From Epiperipatus broadwayi (Eukaryota > Onychophora > Udeonychophora > Euonychophora > Peripatidae), in NCBI GenBank assembly GCA_028023455.1, contig JAQFVV010000056.1, forward strand, positions 2,294,001 through 2,358,000: 64,000 bases of DNA, written 5' to 3'. The position numbers and the translations under genes are program-made. The notes below the pieces were generated by a model that was not told the DNA's origin, searched no databases, and was given only the letters and a program-made list of their open reading frames with translations. Shown here in pieces: positions 34,371-46,900 of the stretch. Position 1 is the first letter of the stretch. Every line of letters begins with the position of its first letter.

Positions 34371-34500
34371 TATGTATATGCTACTGACGGGAATATATAT
34401 AAACTTTACTTTATCCTGTTCAATCTCTTCAGTTATCTATAATTAATAAATTCATAAGGGGGAAAGTATATTTAAGGGACTTACAAATACTTTAATAGGA
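34371..34500. repeat. Repeat X, copy 1
   Basis: About 130 bp, from atgctactgacgggaatata to aaatatacttatgattac, recurs at 35,125-35,268 in the same orientation with high similarity. With repeat Y it shows a tandem duplication of a deleted gypsy element. Confidence 0.7.
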
Positions 34501-34526
34501 AAATATACTTATGATTACACTCCAGG

Positions 34527-35075
34527 CTAGTTTAATTTTTAGTAACATATTAATTAAAGGCTGCAAATCTGGATTTATAAGCCACATTTTATATTTACAT
34601 TAATTAATTAATAACTGACAAAATAACGAGCACATAAGGGTCACCGTTATTTATAAAATAGGGGTTTGAAACCGCGCAAAATGACGCTATAATAAATAAT
34701 ACGAAGATTTTAAATAATATCTTAAAAAAAAATATTTTGTAACTAAATGCACGTCGTTTCGAAACATAGGCATAACTAATAATAATTAAAATAAGCAAAA
34801 GAGAAATAAATATATCTGCAGTGATTAAATTATATAGCAAAACATATAAGGTCATAAAGAAAATTAGCAAAAGTATGTCATTTATAGTATTCAAATATTA
34901 TTTATAAGACAATTAAGACAGAGTTTACATTAATATAGTTAGCTAACCTATATTTCAAAGAAATAATGATCATTTCGGATTTTCGACAGAGCTCTGATTT
35001 TAATTAATATTAGAACGGTCCTTTTATAGATGGACTGGAGATACTCGAGCTGGAATGAAGGTGAGTTCTTTTAGC
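34527..35075. repeat. Repeat Y, copy 1
   Basis: About 550 bp, from tttaatttttagtaacat to ggtgagttcttttagc, recurs in the same orientation at 36,772-37,323, roughly 90 percent identical by eye. In copy 2 the first 58 bp encode the start of the protease-like frame, so Y is internal gypsy sequence (or LTR plus leader) rather than an independent element. The hydrophobic minus-strand frame at 34,894-34,604 is probably fortuitous. Confidence 0.75.
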
Positions 35076-35124
35076 AATAAATCCAGCTGGTTCTTTTGTA
35101 GTTGATAAACTTAAGTGACTTCAT

Positions 35125-35268
35125 ATATGCTGCGGACGGGAATATATATATAAACTTTATTTTATTTTATTCAATCTCTTCAGTTATCTATAATTAATGA
35201 ACTCTTAATGGGAAAGTATATTTAAGGGACTTACAAATACTTTAATAGGAAAAATATACTTATGATTA
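35125..35268. repeat. Repeat X, copy 2
   Basis: Second copy of the 34,371-34,500 repeat, beginning atgctgcggacgggaatata. After aaaatatacttatgattac the two copies diverge: copy 2 runs into a GC-richer unique segment. Confidence 0.7.
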
Positions 35269-36100
35269 CTGCTGCGTCCAGCGGCACTATTGCCCACTCG
35301 ATTGCAAATCAATAACAAATATATAATAACTAATGAGGCAGCTCGGCAAGTAAATTTAAATAACGTGAATTTATTTACAGAGTTATATATGAGTTAATCA
35401 CTTTTGTTAATATATACAAAATTATGACTATTATACATATGTTGTATTATATAAATAATGGCCTGGAGGTGCAACAAAATAATAATGATATCAATACGAC
35501 CTGTTACATAGTTCCTAGGTTTACTTTGGAACGTCCGGAGGTAAACCTTTCCGCAAGGCTAAGTGAAGGAAGGAGCTGGCTGGAGCACCCGAGGAAATGG
35601 CCCATCTGCCTTTCAGGAGCTTCACTTAGCAAGTGTACTGGTCTCAGTTCAACTCTAGATCTATTATTTCTCTCTCCTTGCTTTTTGAGAAGCCTCTCTT
35701 GATTGGCCATCTGCTGTCCACGTGGTGGTCATCTCTTTAGTTTTTATTCGATCCCTGATTCGATAATGCCATGACTTTAGAATTGTCTATTTTAGGCAAT
35801 GGCTTTGTTTACATTACCTTAATCCTTGATAAATTACTTTATAGTTTCTCCTTAATTAAACTATTTAATTAGTCTAATGCTTTATCAAATATTGTGAATG
35901 CCCTTGACATCCATGCACAAACTTTTAGTTTAGCGTTAATATATCATTTATTATTTATAATACACAATTAACAATCCATTTCGTTTTACATTTATAATTA
36001 TTAACTAGTTATATGTATTTTGTGTATACATAAATATACACACACATTTAGCATACCTCTCCCAAGTTCAGAGATTCGTGTTTTACTTTTTTTTTATTCA
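35269..36100. other. Segment between repeat X and the gypsy fusion frame
   Basis: A GC-richer patch at 35,500-35,720 (open on both strands for 68-92 codons, without domains) is followed by AT-rich DNA. By position it should be the 3' non-coding part or LTR of the minus-strand gypsy element that ends at about 36,107. No LTR boundary is recognised. Confidence 0.3.
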
Positions 36101-36106
36101 CTGAAC

Positions 36107-36829
36107 TTAAAACATAATAAGTATAGCAGGGGGGAATTTTCTTCCAAGGTTTATTTTAATTTCATTTGGGACTGCACTGCTGTTACGGTTTTCCCCAAAT
36201 GTCCACTTGCTGTTGTATTTTTCCGGAAACAACTGCGGCATTTGTTGACTATATTCTTCTTTCCTCAACTGGCTGATATGTTTGCTTAACATTCTTCCAT
36301 CGGCCATTCAGAGGGATACCACTTGCTTGGTTAAGTGGCGTACGATTTCAGTCTTATTCCAGAATCGGTCAGTTTTGTTTTTAACCCATACATGTTCTTT
36401 AGATACAAATTTATAGTTAGGAACAGGTACTTCGTATTCTTTGGGTGACCTACTTTCCGCAGACTTGGTCCGCAATCTACGATCTAGATTTTTCTGTGGG
36501 GTTGATTTCTCGACTATGGCTGGACATGTTTTCACATGCGATTGACAGTTTTTATGTTTTTCAATAAACATTACAATGTCATTAATTTTGCTCATCAATA
36601 ATTTAATTCCCAAGTGATTGAACCAATCACGGCCAATGAGGGGATTTATCAGGGCGTGAATTATATATAATGTCAATTTTAATTTTTTGCTGTTGTAAGA
36701 AGTGATTGGAGCCTGAATTGCCTCTTTAATTTTTATAGGCTTGCCATTGATGTCCAGAGCTTTAACGGCTGGCTTAATTTTTAGTAACATAATAATTAAA
36801 GGCTGCAAATCTGGATTTATAAGCCACAT
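36107..36829 (-). pseudogene. Gypsy copy 3: protease fused in frame to integrase C-terminus
   Basis: On the minus strand a frame from 36,829 reads IIHALINPLIGRDWFNHLGI (the C-terminal LLGRDWL-type motif of a gypsy protease). It continues, still open, into NLDRRLRTKSAESRSP, the (F/L)xRRLRTKL segment near the end of the integrase core, then VSKEHVWVKNKTDRFWNKTE and VRHLTKQVVSL. One in-frame TGA (36,308-36,310) is followed by MADGRMLSKHISQLRKEEYS, the DGR-KRHIDQLR end of gypsy integrases. RT, RNase H and most of the integrase are missing, so a deletion joined the two in frame. It is distinct from copies 1 and 2. Confidence 0.75.
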
Positions 36830-37323
36830 TTTATATTTACATTAATTAATTAATAACTGACAAAATAACAATGAACACAAAAGGGTCACCAATATTTATA
36901 AAATAGGGTTTCGAAACAGCGCGCTAAATGATGCTATAATAAATAATAATACGAAGATTTTAAATAATATCTTCAAGAAAAATATTTTGTAACCAAATGC
37001 ATGCCATTTCGAAACATAGGGATAATTAATAATAATTAAAATTATTAAAAGAGAAATGAATATAACTGCAGTGATTAAGTTATATAGCAAAACATTAAGT
37101 TAATAAAGAAAATTAGCAAAAGTATGTCATTTATAGTATTCAAATATAATTTATAAGACAATTAATACAGAGTTTACATTAATATAGTTAGCTAACCTGT
37201 ATTTCAAGAAATAATGATCATTTCGGATTTTCGACAGCTCTGTGATTTTGATTAATATTAAGATGGTTTTCCTATAGCTGGATTGGAGATACTCAAGCTG
37301 GAATGAAGGTGAGTTCTTTTAGC
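36772..37323. repeat. Repeat Y, copy 2
   Basis: Second copy of the 34,527-35,075 repeat, on the 5' (right) side of the minus-strand protease-integrase frame and overlapping its first codons. Confidence 0.75.
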
Positions 37324-37440
37324 GGCTTATGGCATCTATTTAGTTGGGATACGATCTAAGATGGTATTCCTATAGCGGGACTGGGGTACTTGAATTGGAA
37401 CGAAGGTAAGTTTTTTTAGTGGTTTATGGCATCTTCTACT
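37262..37440. repeat. Two-copy tandem repeat of about 100 bp
   Basis: The unit gatggt-ttcctatagc-ggactgg...gaaggt-agtt-ttttag-ggcttatggcatct occurs twice in a row (from 37,262 and from 37,361). The first copy overlaps the end of repeat Y. A single related unit ends repeat Y copy 1 near 35,020-35,075. Confidence 0.6.
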
Positions 37441-40400
37441 TGTTATAATAAGCTTGTTAGGGCAACATTGGTTATTACTTCGGCCTTGGGTGGATCAAGC
37501 CTCGACATTCCATCATGGGGAAAGGCAAAAATTCTTGCCTTTCTAGCAGGGCATAGCAAAATTAACCATTTACAGCTTCTGATAGTAACAGCTCTTTAAG
37601 GAAAAAAAATGGAATTTCTTTCCGCTTAAAATATAAACTATTTATATATTTCCACCTACCAAGCCTTAATACCTTTTGGAATTTCGTTCCCCTCAGGACC
37701 AATTGACTTTTAATTAAAACAAAGTCATACAATCTGATTACCTTCTACTGATAATGTCTTTGAGGTGTTATTATTTCATTTACTTAAAAAAATTTAATTA
37801 AATATATAAATTATATAATTTTGATTCCGATTTCATTAAATCCTTTTTTTTAGGTGTTATAAATTTTTAAGGCCCAGCAGATAGTAATTGTCTTCTGACT
37901 CAATGGTAAAGTCTTTTGTTGCAAACAAATTCAATCAGTAAACTAGCTTTTACATTTTAACCCAACGCAGGTGCGGCCACTAATTGATTTCTTATTTACA
38001 ACAAAATTCCCATTTTTAATTATAAACCAGTGACTTTTATTTTAACGTGACGTAAATAACCTTTTAACATATTTTCTTTCCCTACATTGTTTCTTTTTTT
38101 TAAAAAAAAAAACAAAACAAAAACAAACAAATTGGACAGATTTTTATAAAAAAACTTTAGTTTCAGTTATCCCTATAAAACATTAAATCAGAAAATCGTA
38201 AACATATTTTAAAGAAAACATTTTATACTATATCTTTTTATTTAATCTTAGAATATATGTACAAATCACTATGCCATCATTCCATGGTTTAAATTATCTA
38301 TCCATATACGAATATAATAGTGAAATATAATTAAGAATTGACTGATAAAAGGACCAATTATTTTACAATAATTAGGATTTCTACGCTATAATTTTATCAA
38401 CCTGTCTAATTATAGCATACTTTCGTATGTAAATGGATGATGCCATTCAGGTGGCCATGATAGCAAATTTGACCGCAACTTTTATATAACATTTTGACAT
38501 TTAAAATAAGTTCGAAACTAGTTCAGACAGGCATGTTATTAGGTTAATGGTGAAACGGAAAGTGGGCTGGCAGGTTTCCATTTCAATATATTTTAAAATA
38601 TTAACTATAAATTTACAACAATCTTACCTTAAGAATAAACATTCACACAATTAAGGGTGTTATTATAGTAAAATAAAAGGCTTCAAAGATATTTTCTGTA
38701 AACACATTTTATGATAAAATAATAATCTATCCATAACTTGTAAAAAAAGAAAAATTACATTGAAAGATGATGTTCTTTTGATGATTTTTTTTAAAGAATT
38801 CCGGAATGATGCAATTTTTTTCAAGAAAAATTCATTAATACAGATATGTTAATAAAATAAGTTGTTGTCTTTTATGGTTTTGTTTCTCCTTTTGCAATAT
38901 TTTTATAGCTTATTTTCCTCCTTTTTCAGAATTTATGTCATAAATGATAAAGTTCAGCAGGGTTTGTTTTGTATGCATTGAAAGAAATTACTTTGTTAGC
39001 ATTCTTAATTTTTAAAATTTTAAAACTTTCTCATTTAAAATATTCCAAGGTAGATGTTATTAAAGCAATTCAGAAGGCTATTAACTTCTAGGCAAATGTT
39101 TTTAATTCTTTTGGCTCATTTTTGTTATTGCAGCTGTCATAAAATTTTTAGAAATATAAGCATAGGAATGAACAAATGAATGCCTGAAGAAGAATAAGAA
39201 TGATCATGTTATATAAAATAATTCATTCATATTTATAGACTTTCAAACAAATTTATGGTGTATAAAAAATATTTAGGTCATCATTTCCAAAGTTCCTTTT
39301 CTACTCATGTCTTTATCTGATTTGTTTTTGAGTCAGATTTCTACCGTTTAAAGCTTTGTACAATCACATTTCTATATTAGAATGTCCTTTAGATTATTTA
39401 CAATCTTATAATATTAAATATTTTCAAAATAAAATTATACAGTTTTATAAAATTTTAAATATATAAATCATATATAATAAAATAAAGCAATTTTTTTTTT
39501 CTTGCTTTGCATTATCATAAATTATCTCTTCAATAAATATTAAGCAAATTTATATATTAAAGTTTTAACATAGTCTCTAAAATTAAGAATAGGTAAGAAT
39601 AAACATACATGCATACATACATTCTAAATAATAGTTATTATTTTGAAATTGTTGTGAAATAGAGGATCTAAAAACAAATATTAATTTATTATTTATACTA
39701 GAAAACCATTTATATACACTGAAAATATGTTTTATAATGTATTAAATTTTATTAACTTCTAATGTAGTATATATATTCAAAAAAAATATTAGCTTTTAGA
39801 TACCATTTTTACCATGAATCTAAAATTTGCTGCTAATAAATAAATTCATGAATGTAAATGCTATAATATATATTAAAATTTATATACACTGATAATTTTA
39901 TATGATTGGTAGTATTTGGTGAAATGAGCACTTTTGTATTCTAGTGGCGTCTGTAGCAAGCTTGAATAATCATTGATTACTATATGGGTTGTTCATTTAA
40001 ATCTCCAGAATGATATCTGGTCTTTGTTTTTAACAATGATGATTGGTTTTCAAAGCTACCATTGTGCATCTAATAATCACTTCAGATCTGAAATTTGAAC
40101 TATTCTAAGGTTTTGAACTGAAGCCAAATTGATGAAAAGATTATATAGATCTGTCTCTAGATCAGTTACTATATATTCTAGTATATTATTTGATAGCATT
40201 CAAAAAAAGATAGTATTCAAAAAAATATATTTGTTAAAGATGTTATCTAGTTAAATAACCAAATGTAAGTTTTAAAAAATATTTAGATTGTTTTGTGATT
40301 AGTAATTAACTATAAAAATGTTATTTTCAATTTTAAAAATTATTTCTTAATGCAACTTTTGAATTACCAATTATTTTGTAATATAGTGATTATAACATTT

Positions 40401-41270
40401 TCTTTTAAATGCCAAAGATCTGGAATCCAAGTATGACTAAACAAATCTCGGAAATTTTTTAAAGTTATGCATAGACTTAATTTGGATTATTCAGATATGG
40501 AAATTTACCATTGATTGATGAGGTATTATAATTGTAATAAGTTATTGGTGGATGCATAATCAAAATAATACAACTTAATGCACTTTATCCAATAATATAA
40601 TATTTAAAATTATTTTTAATGACATTATTAAAAGTAAGTTTCTCTAATGAAGCCTGCAAATCAATCAAAACTGTTAAGATATGTAAAAATAAAATATTAT
40701 TAGAAAAAGTCCATTAAGTTCTTGAAATATATCAACCAATAAAAAGGGTATGAAGAAAATTTATATTTATAAAATATATTTTGGGATTCATTTACTGACA
40801 TTAAATTTTCAATCATCTTTGTAATTTTCATAATTGTTATAACAAATGCTTGTATTCATGAAAATATTTATATCTACAATTTTTTTTAAGCAATTAACTG
40901 TCAATACCCAATCAACATAGTTCATGTGGTATTTTGTAAAAATATTGATTGTAAATCAAAAATTGTAAATTTCTCAATTGTATAATAAAATTTTTTCTTT
41001 ATTTTTTATTATTGTTTTATTTTGAATTATACAAATGCATTAAAATTTGAGAATTGTTTTAACTTTGAAACTCCAAATTTTTTTTAGTAAAATAGTATTT
41101 ATAAGTTATCATTGTTTTACATTTGCTTAATATGTTTTATTTGCTTTTTACTACAATACGCATATCAAATACTTTAAATTTTTGCTATAATGCCCCCTCC
41201 CCCCAATCTAAATAAATTAATACATAGATTTAATGAAAAAACATTGTTTGAAAATGATATATAAGGCTGA
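37441..41270. other. AT-rich region without recognisable gene
   Basis: Homopolymer and AT/TA-rich DNA with no frame above background and no recognised repeat family. Confidence 0.4.
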
Positions 41271-41399
41271 CGTCTCCTAGTGATTTGCGAACTAACTTAA
41301 TCGATAAAGTTTGCCCGCAGATCATGTGGAGAAGTCACCTTGAAGATCGCAAGATTAGAATAGTATGCCTTCGGGGTAATATGTCATAGCATAGTTAAT

Positions 41400-42092
41400 A
41401 GGGAATGAGACGTCCAACGTCGCCATGTTGGTCGTTGCGAAATAATAAACTAATAATTTACTACGATAAAAAATTATCAAAAATGAAATATAAATAATCA
41501 TTACAATTTTTAATGATATTTAAATAATCATTTGGCCATGAAAACGATAAAAAGTTATCAAAAATGGAATATTATAAATAATCATTACAATTTTTAACGA
41601 TATTTAAGTAATCATTTGACTATGAAAACGATAAAAAGTTATCAGAAATGGAATATTATAAAGGTAAATCATCTATAATTTTTTTTAGGGATATTTAAGT
41701 AATCATTTGACCATGAAAACGATAAAAAGTTATCAGAAATGGAATATTATAAATAATCATCTATAATTTTTTAGGGATATTTAAGTAATCATTCTATCCC
41801 CCCCCCCCAAACAAACCAATGAACTAATCATATATACCATATTTTCAGACTAGAAGCCGTTGCAAAATAATAACTGATAATTTACTATGTTAAAAAATTA
41901 TCAAAAATGAATATTATAATTAATCATTAACAATTTTTTAATGCTATTTAGAAACTAATCATTTGACCCTGAAAACGATAGAAAATGATCAAAAATGAAT
42001 ATATTACAAATAATCATTACAATTTTTTTGTGGAATATTTAACTAATCATTCGACCCCGAAACAAATGATTTTCTAATTTTCAGTCCAAAAA
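41400..42092. repeat. Satellite-like tandem repeats, left of the DNA transposon
   Basis: A unit of about 100-110 bp (cgataaaaagttatcaaaaatg, aatattataaataatcatta, caatttttaacgatattta, agtaatcatttgaccatgaa) is repeated about five to six times with point differences. The introductory sequence gtcgccatgttggtcgttgcgaaataata (41,422 onward) recurs at 43,350, so a larger unit is also repeated. Confidence 0.75.
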
Positions 42093-42100
42093 TGAGACGC
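42093..42100. repeat. Left 8-bp target-site duplication
   Basis: TGAGACGC directly precedes the transposon and is repeated exactly at 43,208-43,215. Confidence 0.85.
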
Positions 42101-43207
42101 GGTAATCCTGACTTTTAGCGTCCCGAACAATTCGCCCTCTATTTTTAAAAAAATTAACTAACTACTTTTTCACACCTAAAAAAAAAAGTGTATGTAACTA
42201 TATCCAAGTGTAAATGCTAATAAAAAAAGATTAAAAAAAAATACTTACATTTACATGCATATTTTTCACGTATAGCGGTCTTTGCTGTATATAGAACTGT
42301 AAATAAATGACGTATATTAACTGTAAATGTTTTTCCCTAAAGAAGAATAAATAACAAGAAAAGAAACTTACATTTTTAGGAGTAATTGGAAGCCACACAA
42401 GCGAGGAAATGCACGAAAAGGTCGTTGCGTGCGTGCAGATTTCTGAAAGAAAATTCCTGCAGGTAGGATGAGAACAAAGGTGTGCTCATCCCAAATTGGT
42501 ATTTTAGCTTATGCTTTGCGACAGAGTGGACATAGGAAGAATTCCACGCGGTCAAGCAAAAGTAGTTCAGAATTTGTCACGTGTCAAAAAACCAATTCAC
42601 ATTTAGGATCCGGGTGTCGAACTCTGTCATTCTATATATGTAATTTCAGAGTATATGTAACTATAAATTTATTTTTTACACGAACATCAATAAATCAAAT
42701 GGATGTAATTGCAGAGTATATGTAACTATAAATGTCTTTTTTACATGAAGATGAATAAATAAAATGGATGTAACAAAACTTAATTTTTTAGGCTCTATTT
42801 AGTCTCACGCAAAGTTGCTATAAAAATTATGAACTACTGTACTTTGGTCATTTGTGACACGTGACAAATTCTGAACTACTTTTGCTTGACCGCGTGGAAT
42901 TCTGTCGTTATAAAAAATGGACGGATCCTAAATATGAGTTTGTTTTTTTTGTTATTGAGTGTTCTTTATGTAAAAACATTTAGAGTTAATATACGTCATT
43001 TGTTTACAGTTCTACATGCAGCAAAGACCGCTATAAGTGAAAAATACGCATGTAAATGTAAGTATTTTTTTTAACATTTTTTTTTTATTAGCATTTACAC
43101 TTGGATATAGTTACATACACTTTTTTTTTTAGGTGTGAAAAAGTAGTTAGTTCATTTTTTTAAAAATAGAGGGCGAATTGTTCGGGACGCTAAAAGTCAG
43201 GATTACC
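42101..43207. mobile_element. Non-autonomous palindromic DNA transposon (MITE/foldback type)
   Basis: A 1,107-bp unit with terminal inverted repeats of about 245 bp (42,101-42,345 and 42,962-43,207). The first 41 bp, starting ggtaatcctgacttttagcg, match perfectly. Further inverted matches occur inside (about 42,541-42,615 with 42,848-42,925). Exact 8-bp duplications flank it. A near-identical uninterrupted satellite copy at 43,536-43,590 shows the pre-insertion sequence. No transposase is encoded; the 85-codon frame at 42,468-42,725 has no transposase motif. An 8-bp target is used by hAT, P, Sola1, Merlin and others, and the termini do not decide among them. Confidence 0.88.
42640..42780. repeat. 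Two-copy tandem repeat inside the DNA transposon
   Basis: The unit gagtatatgtaactataaat...acatcaataaat-aaatggatgtaa (about 63 bp) occurs twice in a row, from about 42,649 and 42,713. Confidence 0.65.
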
Positions 43208-43215
43208 TGAGACGC
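43208..43215. repeat. Right 8-bp target-site duplication
   Basis: TGAGACGC, exact copy of 42,093-42,100. Confidence 0.85.
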
Positions 43216-43620
43216 ATTTATTGTTCAAGAACAGCAGTAATAATTTACTCCGATAATAAATGCAATAATAAGTAATAATAATTTTATTACAGTAACATAT
43301 CAAAAATAAATATTATAATCGCAAGATTAGTTAATACCAAAGAAGAATGTCGCCATGTTGGCCATTGCGAAATAATAACTATTAATAAACTACGATAAAA
43401 AGTTTAGCAAAAACGAATATTATAAATAATCATTATAATTTTTAGAACGATATTTAACTAATCATTTCACCCTGAAACAAAGAAATGAACTAATCATTAT
43501 AACTTTTTTTTCTCCCTACACTAAAGCAATTTTTAGTCCAAAAATGAGACACATTTATTTTCAGAACAGCAGTATTAATTTACTCCGATTATAATTTTTA
43601 ATGGTATTTAACTAATTATT
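43216..43620. repeat. Satellite-like repeats, right of the DNA transposon
   Basis: Continues the array seen left of the transposon: cattta...gaacagcagtaataatttactccga is found at 43,216-43,252 and again at 43,550-43,587. The gtcgccatgttgg...gcgaaataata and gaatattataaataatcatta units recur. The second copy contains the uninterrupted target sequence gtccaaaaatgagacacatt. Confidence 0.7.
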
Positions 43621-43797
43621 TACATTTTTTTTTTTTTTAAAAAAAAAAAAACCAACCAACCCAAAATTGTTCTCAATTATGAACTACAAATAACTAGCTT
43701 TATGAGATAGTGCGATACTGAAATTCAATCGCTTCTAAACGGTAATTCCCTTTTCTTGGTTTTTGCACAGACATTTTGGTTAATTAGTCATAAATGG

Positions 43798-43910
43798 TCA
43801 TTAGTAATACAATTAGATAAATTAATAATAAAATTTGATAAATCAGGAATACAATTTGATAAATTAGTAATAAAATTTGATAAAATTAGTAAATAAAATC
43901 AGCAATAGTT
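43798..43910. repeat. Short tandem repeat of about 22 bp
   Basis: agtaataaaatttgataaatt and close variants occur about four to five times in a row. Confidence 0.6.
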
Positions 43911-46900
43911 CAATGATCAAAATATAAAATAAGCAATCAAAAAAATATTCAATTCTTACAATGGCGGACCAGACACTGTAAAAAAAAAAAACGCGTCTCA
44001 CTTGGTCAATGCAAGCAGGTAAAAGACATATTTACCCAGAATTCACCCAAGTATTTTAAACCGATTAGTCATGCCAATGTTTCAGTTGCCATGACATTGT
44101 TTTGGTTCTTCGACGATGATATCTACCAGCGGCTTGTGTAGTGTGTCATAGCTTAATTAATACTAAATACTGAGTAAATAAAGTCCAGAATTTAACAAGG
44201 ATTCCTATTTTTTTTTAAATAAAATATTTTGCATAATCCGTAATATTTGCTTAATAAAAATAGCTTTTTTTCTATTTCTCTTTTATTAGTTATTGTTAAA
44301 CATTTGAAATTTATACTGATACAAAAAGCACCAATAAATAATAAATCACATCACAAGAAATTAATAATAATAAATTGAAAAACAAAGTATATAACAAAAA
44401 TTTTACATGCAAGTTATACTGATATATTTATTTTAAAAATACATTTTGAATAAATAATGTTCATTTATTTTAATCTCAAAGTTATATAAGTCTTCCATAT
44501 CTTGCTGATGCATAAGTAATGGAAAAAATCATTCAATGAATTTTAAAAAAAGGAATTGACACATGCTTTTATAAGAGAATTTTAAAGAATGACAAGAGAT
44601 AAAGGTAATCAAGGAGTTATATTCTTTATTCCCAAGCCGTTCTATATAGCCAATAAGTTTTATGTCATTTGCATTATTTCTTCAGGGTGGGATAATTTCT
44701 ACATTGTTATTTTGAATGACGTTATCATACAAATAGCATTTTATTGTTCATGCAGGTTCAACTGTAATATATGAAAATATTTTTTTCTATGCAATTATTG
44801 AAAGTAATAAGTATCTTTACATAGATATGCATATAAACTATCAAATAATATGTGTTTATATTTTTCTATGTTTATGTATAAAGACATTATTAGATATTTT
44901 TAAATGGCTATAATTATAAATCCAGGGGAAAAAACGACAACAACATTTTAAATTTTAGACTCAATATTGTTCAATCTCTGAACCATAAATACAAGCAGTA
45001 ATTTTAGTCTATATAAATTGTATGTACAATTCAATGGAGCTCTAGTTTTATGGTGTATAAATACGTTTTAAGATGCATTGTAGTGCTTATTTGCATATAT
45101 AATATTTTCATATTCTTTGTCATGGCCAATAGTATAAATATGTACTTAAAAGGAAAATCTGACTTACACAAAAACCACCAATAAATTATTTATATAAGTT
45201 GAGAAGTGTCTACCTATCCATATATATTACATGCTTGCTATTTGATGTTGCTCTTTTTAAACTTTTGTAGCACTTTCTTTAATGAAAAAATTTGCAACTC
45301 TTTTTTTGTTCATTTATATAATATATCTTCATGTTGAGACGATCTACATTGCAGTTGATAGGGCAGCCAGATAATTTGCACGACAAATTAAATTTGTGTC
45401 TCTACCTTAAAAATACTAAGTCCACCATAAAATAATTCTTTAGAGAGTATATTACTTTTCATTTACTTAACACACCTATGCATTCCAGAGAAGATTTGCT
45501 CATACAATGTAGTTAATTTGTTATTATAACATCTAGCAAACTAACATATCAAACGGTCATCTGAAAACAATTATGGTAAAAAATTTATAACTTTTAGAGC
45601 TTCCTGTCATATTTTCGGTATATAGCAAGACACATTAAATTTTCCAACTGTATATGTTAGATTGGTGAAGAGTTCATGTTTCACATTCATACAATAAATT
45701 TATTAGATTAACATAAAACAATTTAATTGAAATAATTGTATCTATGATTAAATATTTTGTCTTAAAGCAGCAATGTTACTAGATTCTGTTATCTATGATA
45801 AGATGGAGCCATATACCATATACCAATGAACAAATTTGTATATTTAACAAAAAGGTAAAAGTGAAAGAAAATGGGAATTGTTTTGAAAAAGCAATATATA
45901 AGTATTTAGATACTTATTAAATGGGATGGGAGGGATAGATAGTTGAAAATTGAAGTTAAAAAGAAAGTTAAAAAACCCAGAATGGGATTAATTAAAAATC
46001 TGGCAAATTTTATATATATGTAAGAGGTATTTGGAATTATTTGGAAATAAATAATGGTATCGGCTTTAACATTTGAAAGTCATGATCTTTGCATTGGTCA
46101 AGGAACTTAGAATTTTTAAATAAAATATAAAAAGTAGGTAGATATGCATTGGGTGATGACTCGTGGACAGCACACTTGCTTATCCAAGGTAAAATGGGAT
46201 AGATTTCTTTTTTAATGAGGAAGTGAAAGTAAATTGAAAAATATTTGGAAGGTTGCAATATAAGAATAAAATAGATTGGCAAAAATAATGTTTAATTGGA
46301 TTATGTGGAGAGAACAACAAACATGTTGGACAAAAAACATTTTATAATATACAAAGTTAATAGACATTTTATTTTCATGTATTTGTATAAATAATGGAAT
46401 TAATCTATAGATAATGTAATATAGATACATAATTATGATGGCTGGGAAAAAAGATTGATAAGTTGATTAGAGAAAAAAAAAATTAGTTATGAAATATGAA
46501 TTAAAAATAGTTTGTAGTTACATGATTACACTAAATGGAGCTTATTGTTATTTGGTGCAAGGGCAAAAGTTTTATATGCCAGGGGAAAAAAAAAGCAAAA
46601 ATGGAATAAAGATTTGGATTGTGGGTGCAGCTTGAGATAGCAGAGTATTAAAGACATATCTTTGTAATTTGGGCTGTTGGGAGGTATGGAGGCAGAAATT
46701 TAAAGGGATAAAGATTTCATATTTTTTATTTAGATATTTGTAATGAAATTGAGGAATATGAGTATAGGATTGTGGAACCATCAAAGCAATTTTTATTAAA
46801 ATGAGGAAAGAAAAAATGAACCACGACTGGAAAAATTGCTGGATAATAAAAATTAAGAAGTAGGTGGGTTAATTATGGTATGTAAGAGTTTTGAAAAGAG

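Noticed and set aside
34604-34894. Hydrophobic membrane protein
   Set aside because: Ile/Leu/Phe-rich translation of AT-rich repeat Y; the equivalent frame in copy 2 is shorter and shifted.
34527-37323. Repeats Y as the LTR pair of one complete element
   Set aside because: The protease-like frame begins inside Y copy 2 and repeat X also recurs, so tandem partial copies explain the layout better than LTRs.
42468-42725. Transposase of the palindromic DNA element
   Set aside because: The 85-codon frame has no DDE or zinc-finger motif and spans part of the palindrome and a tandem repeat; probably fortuitous.
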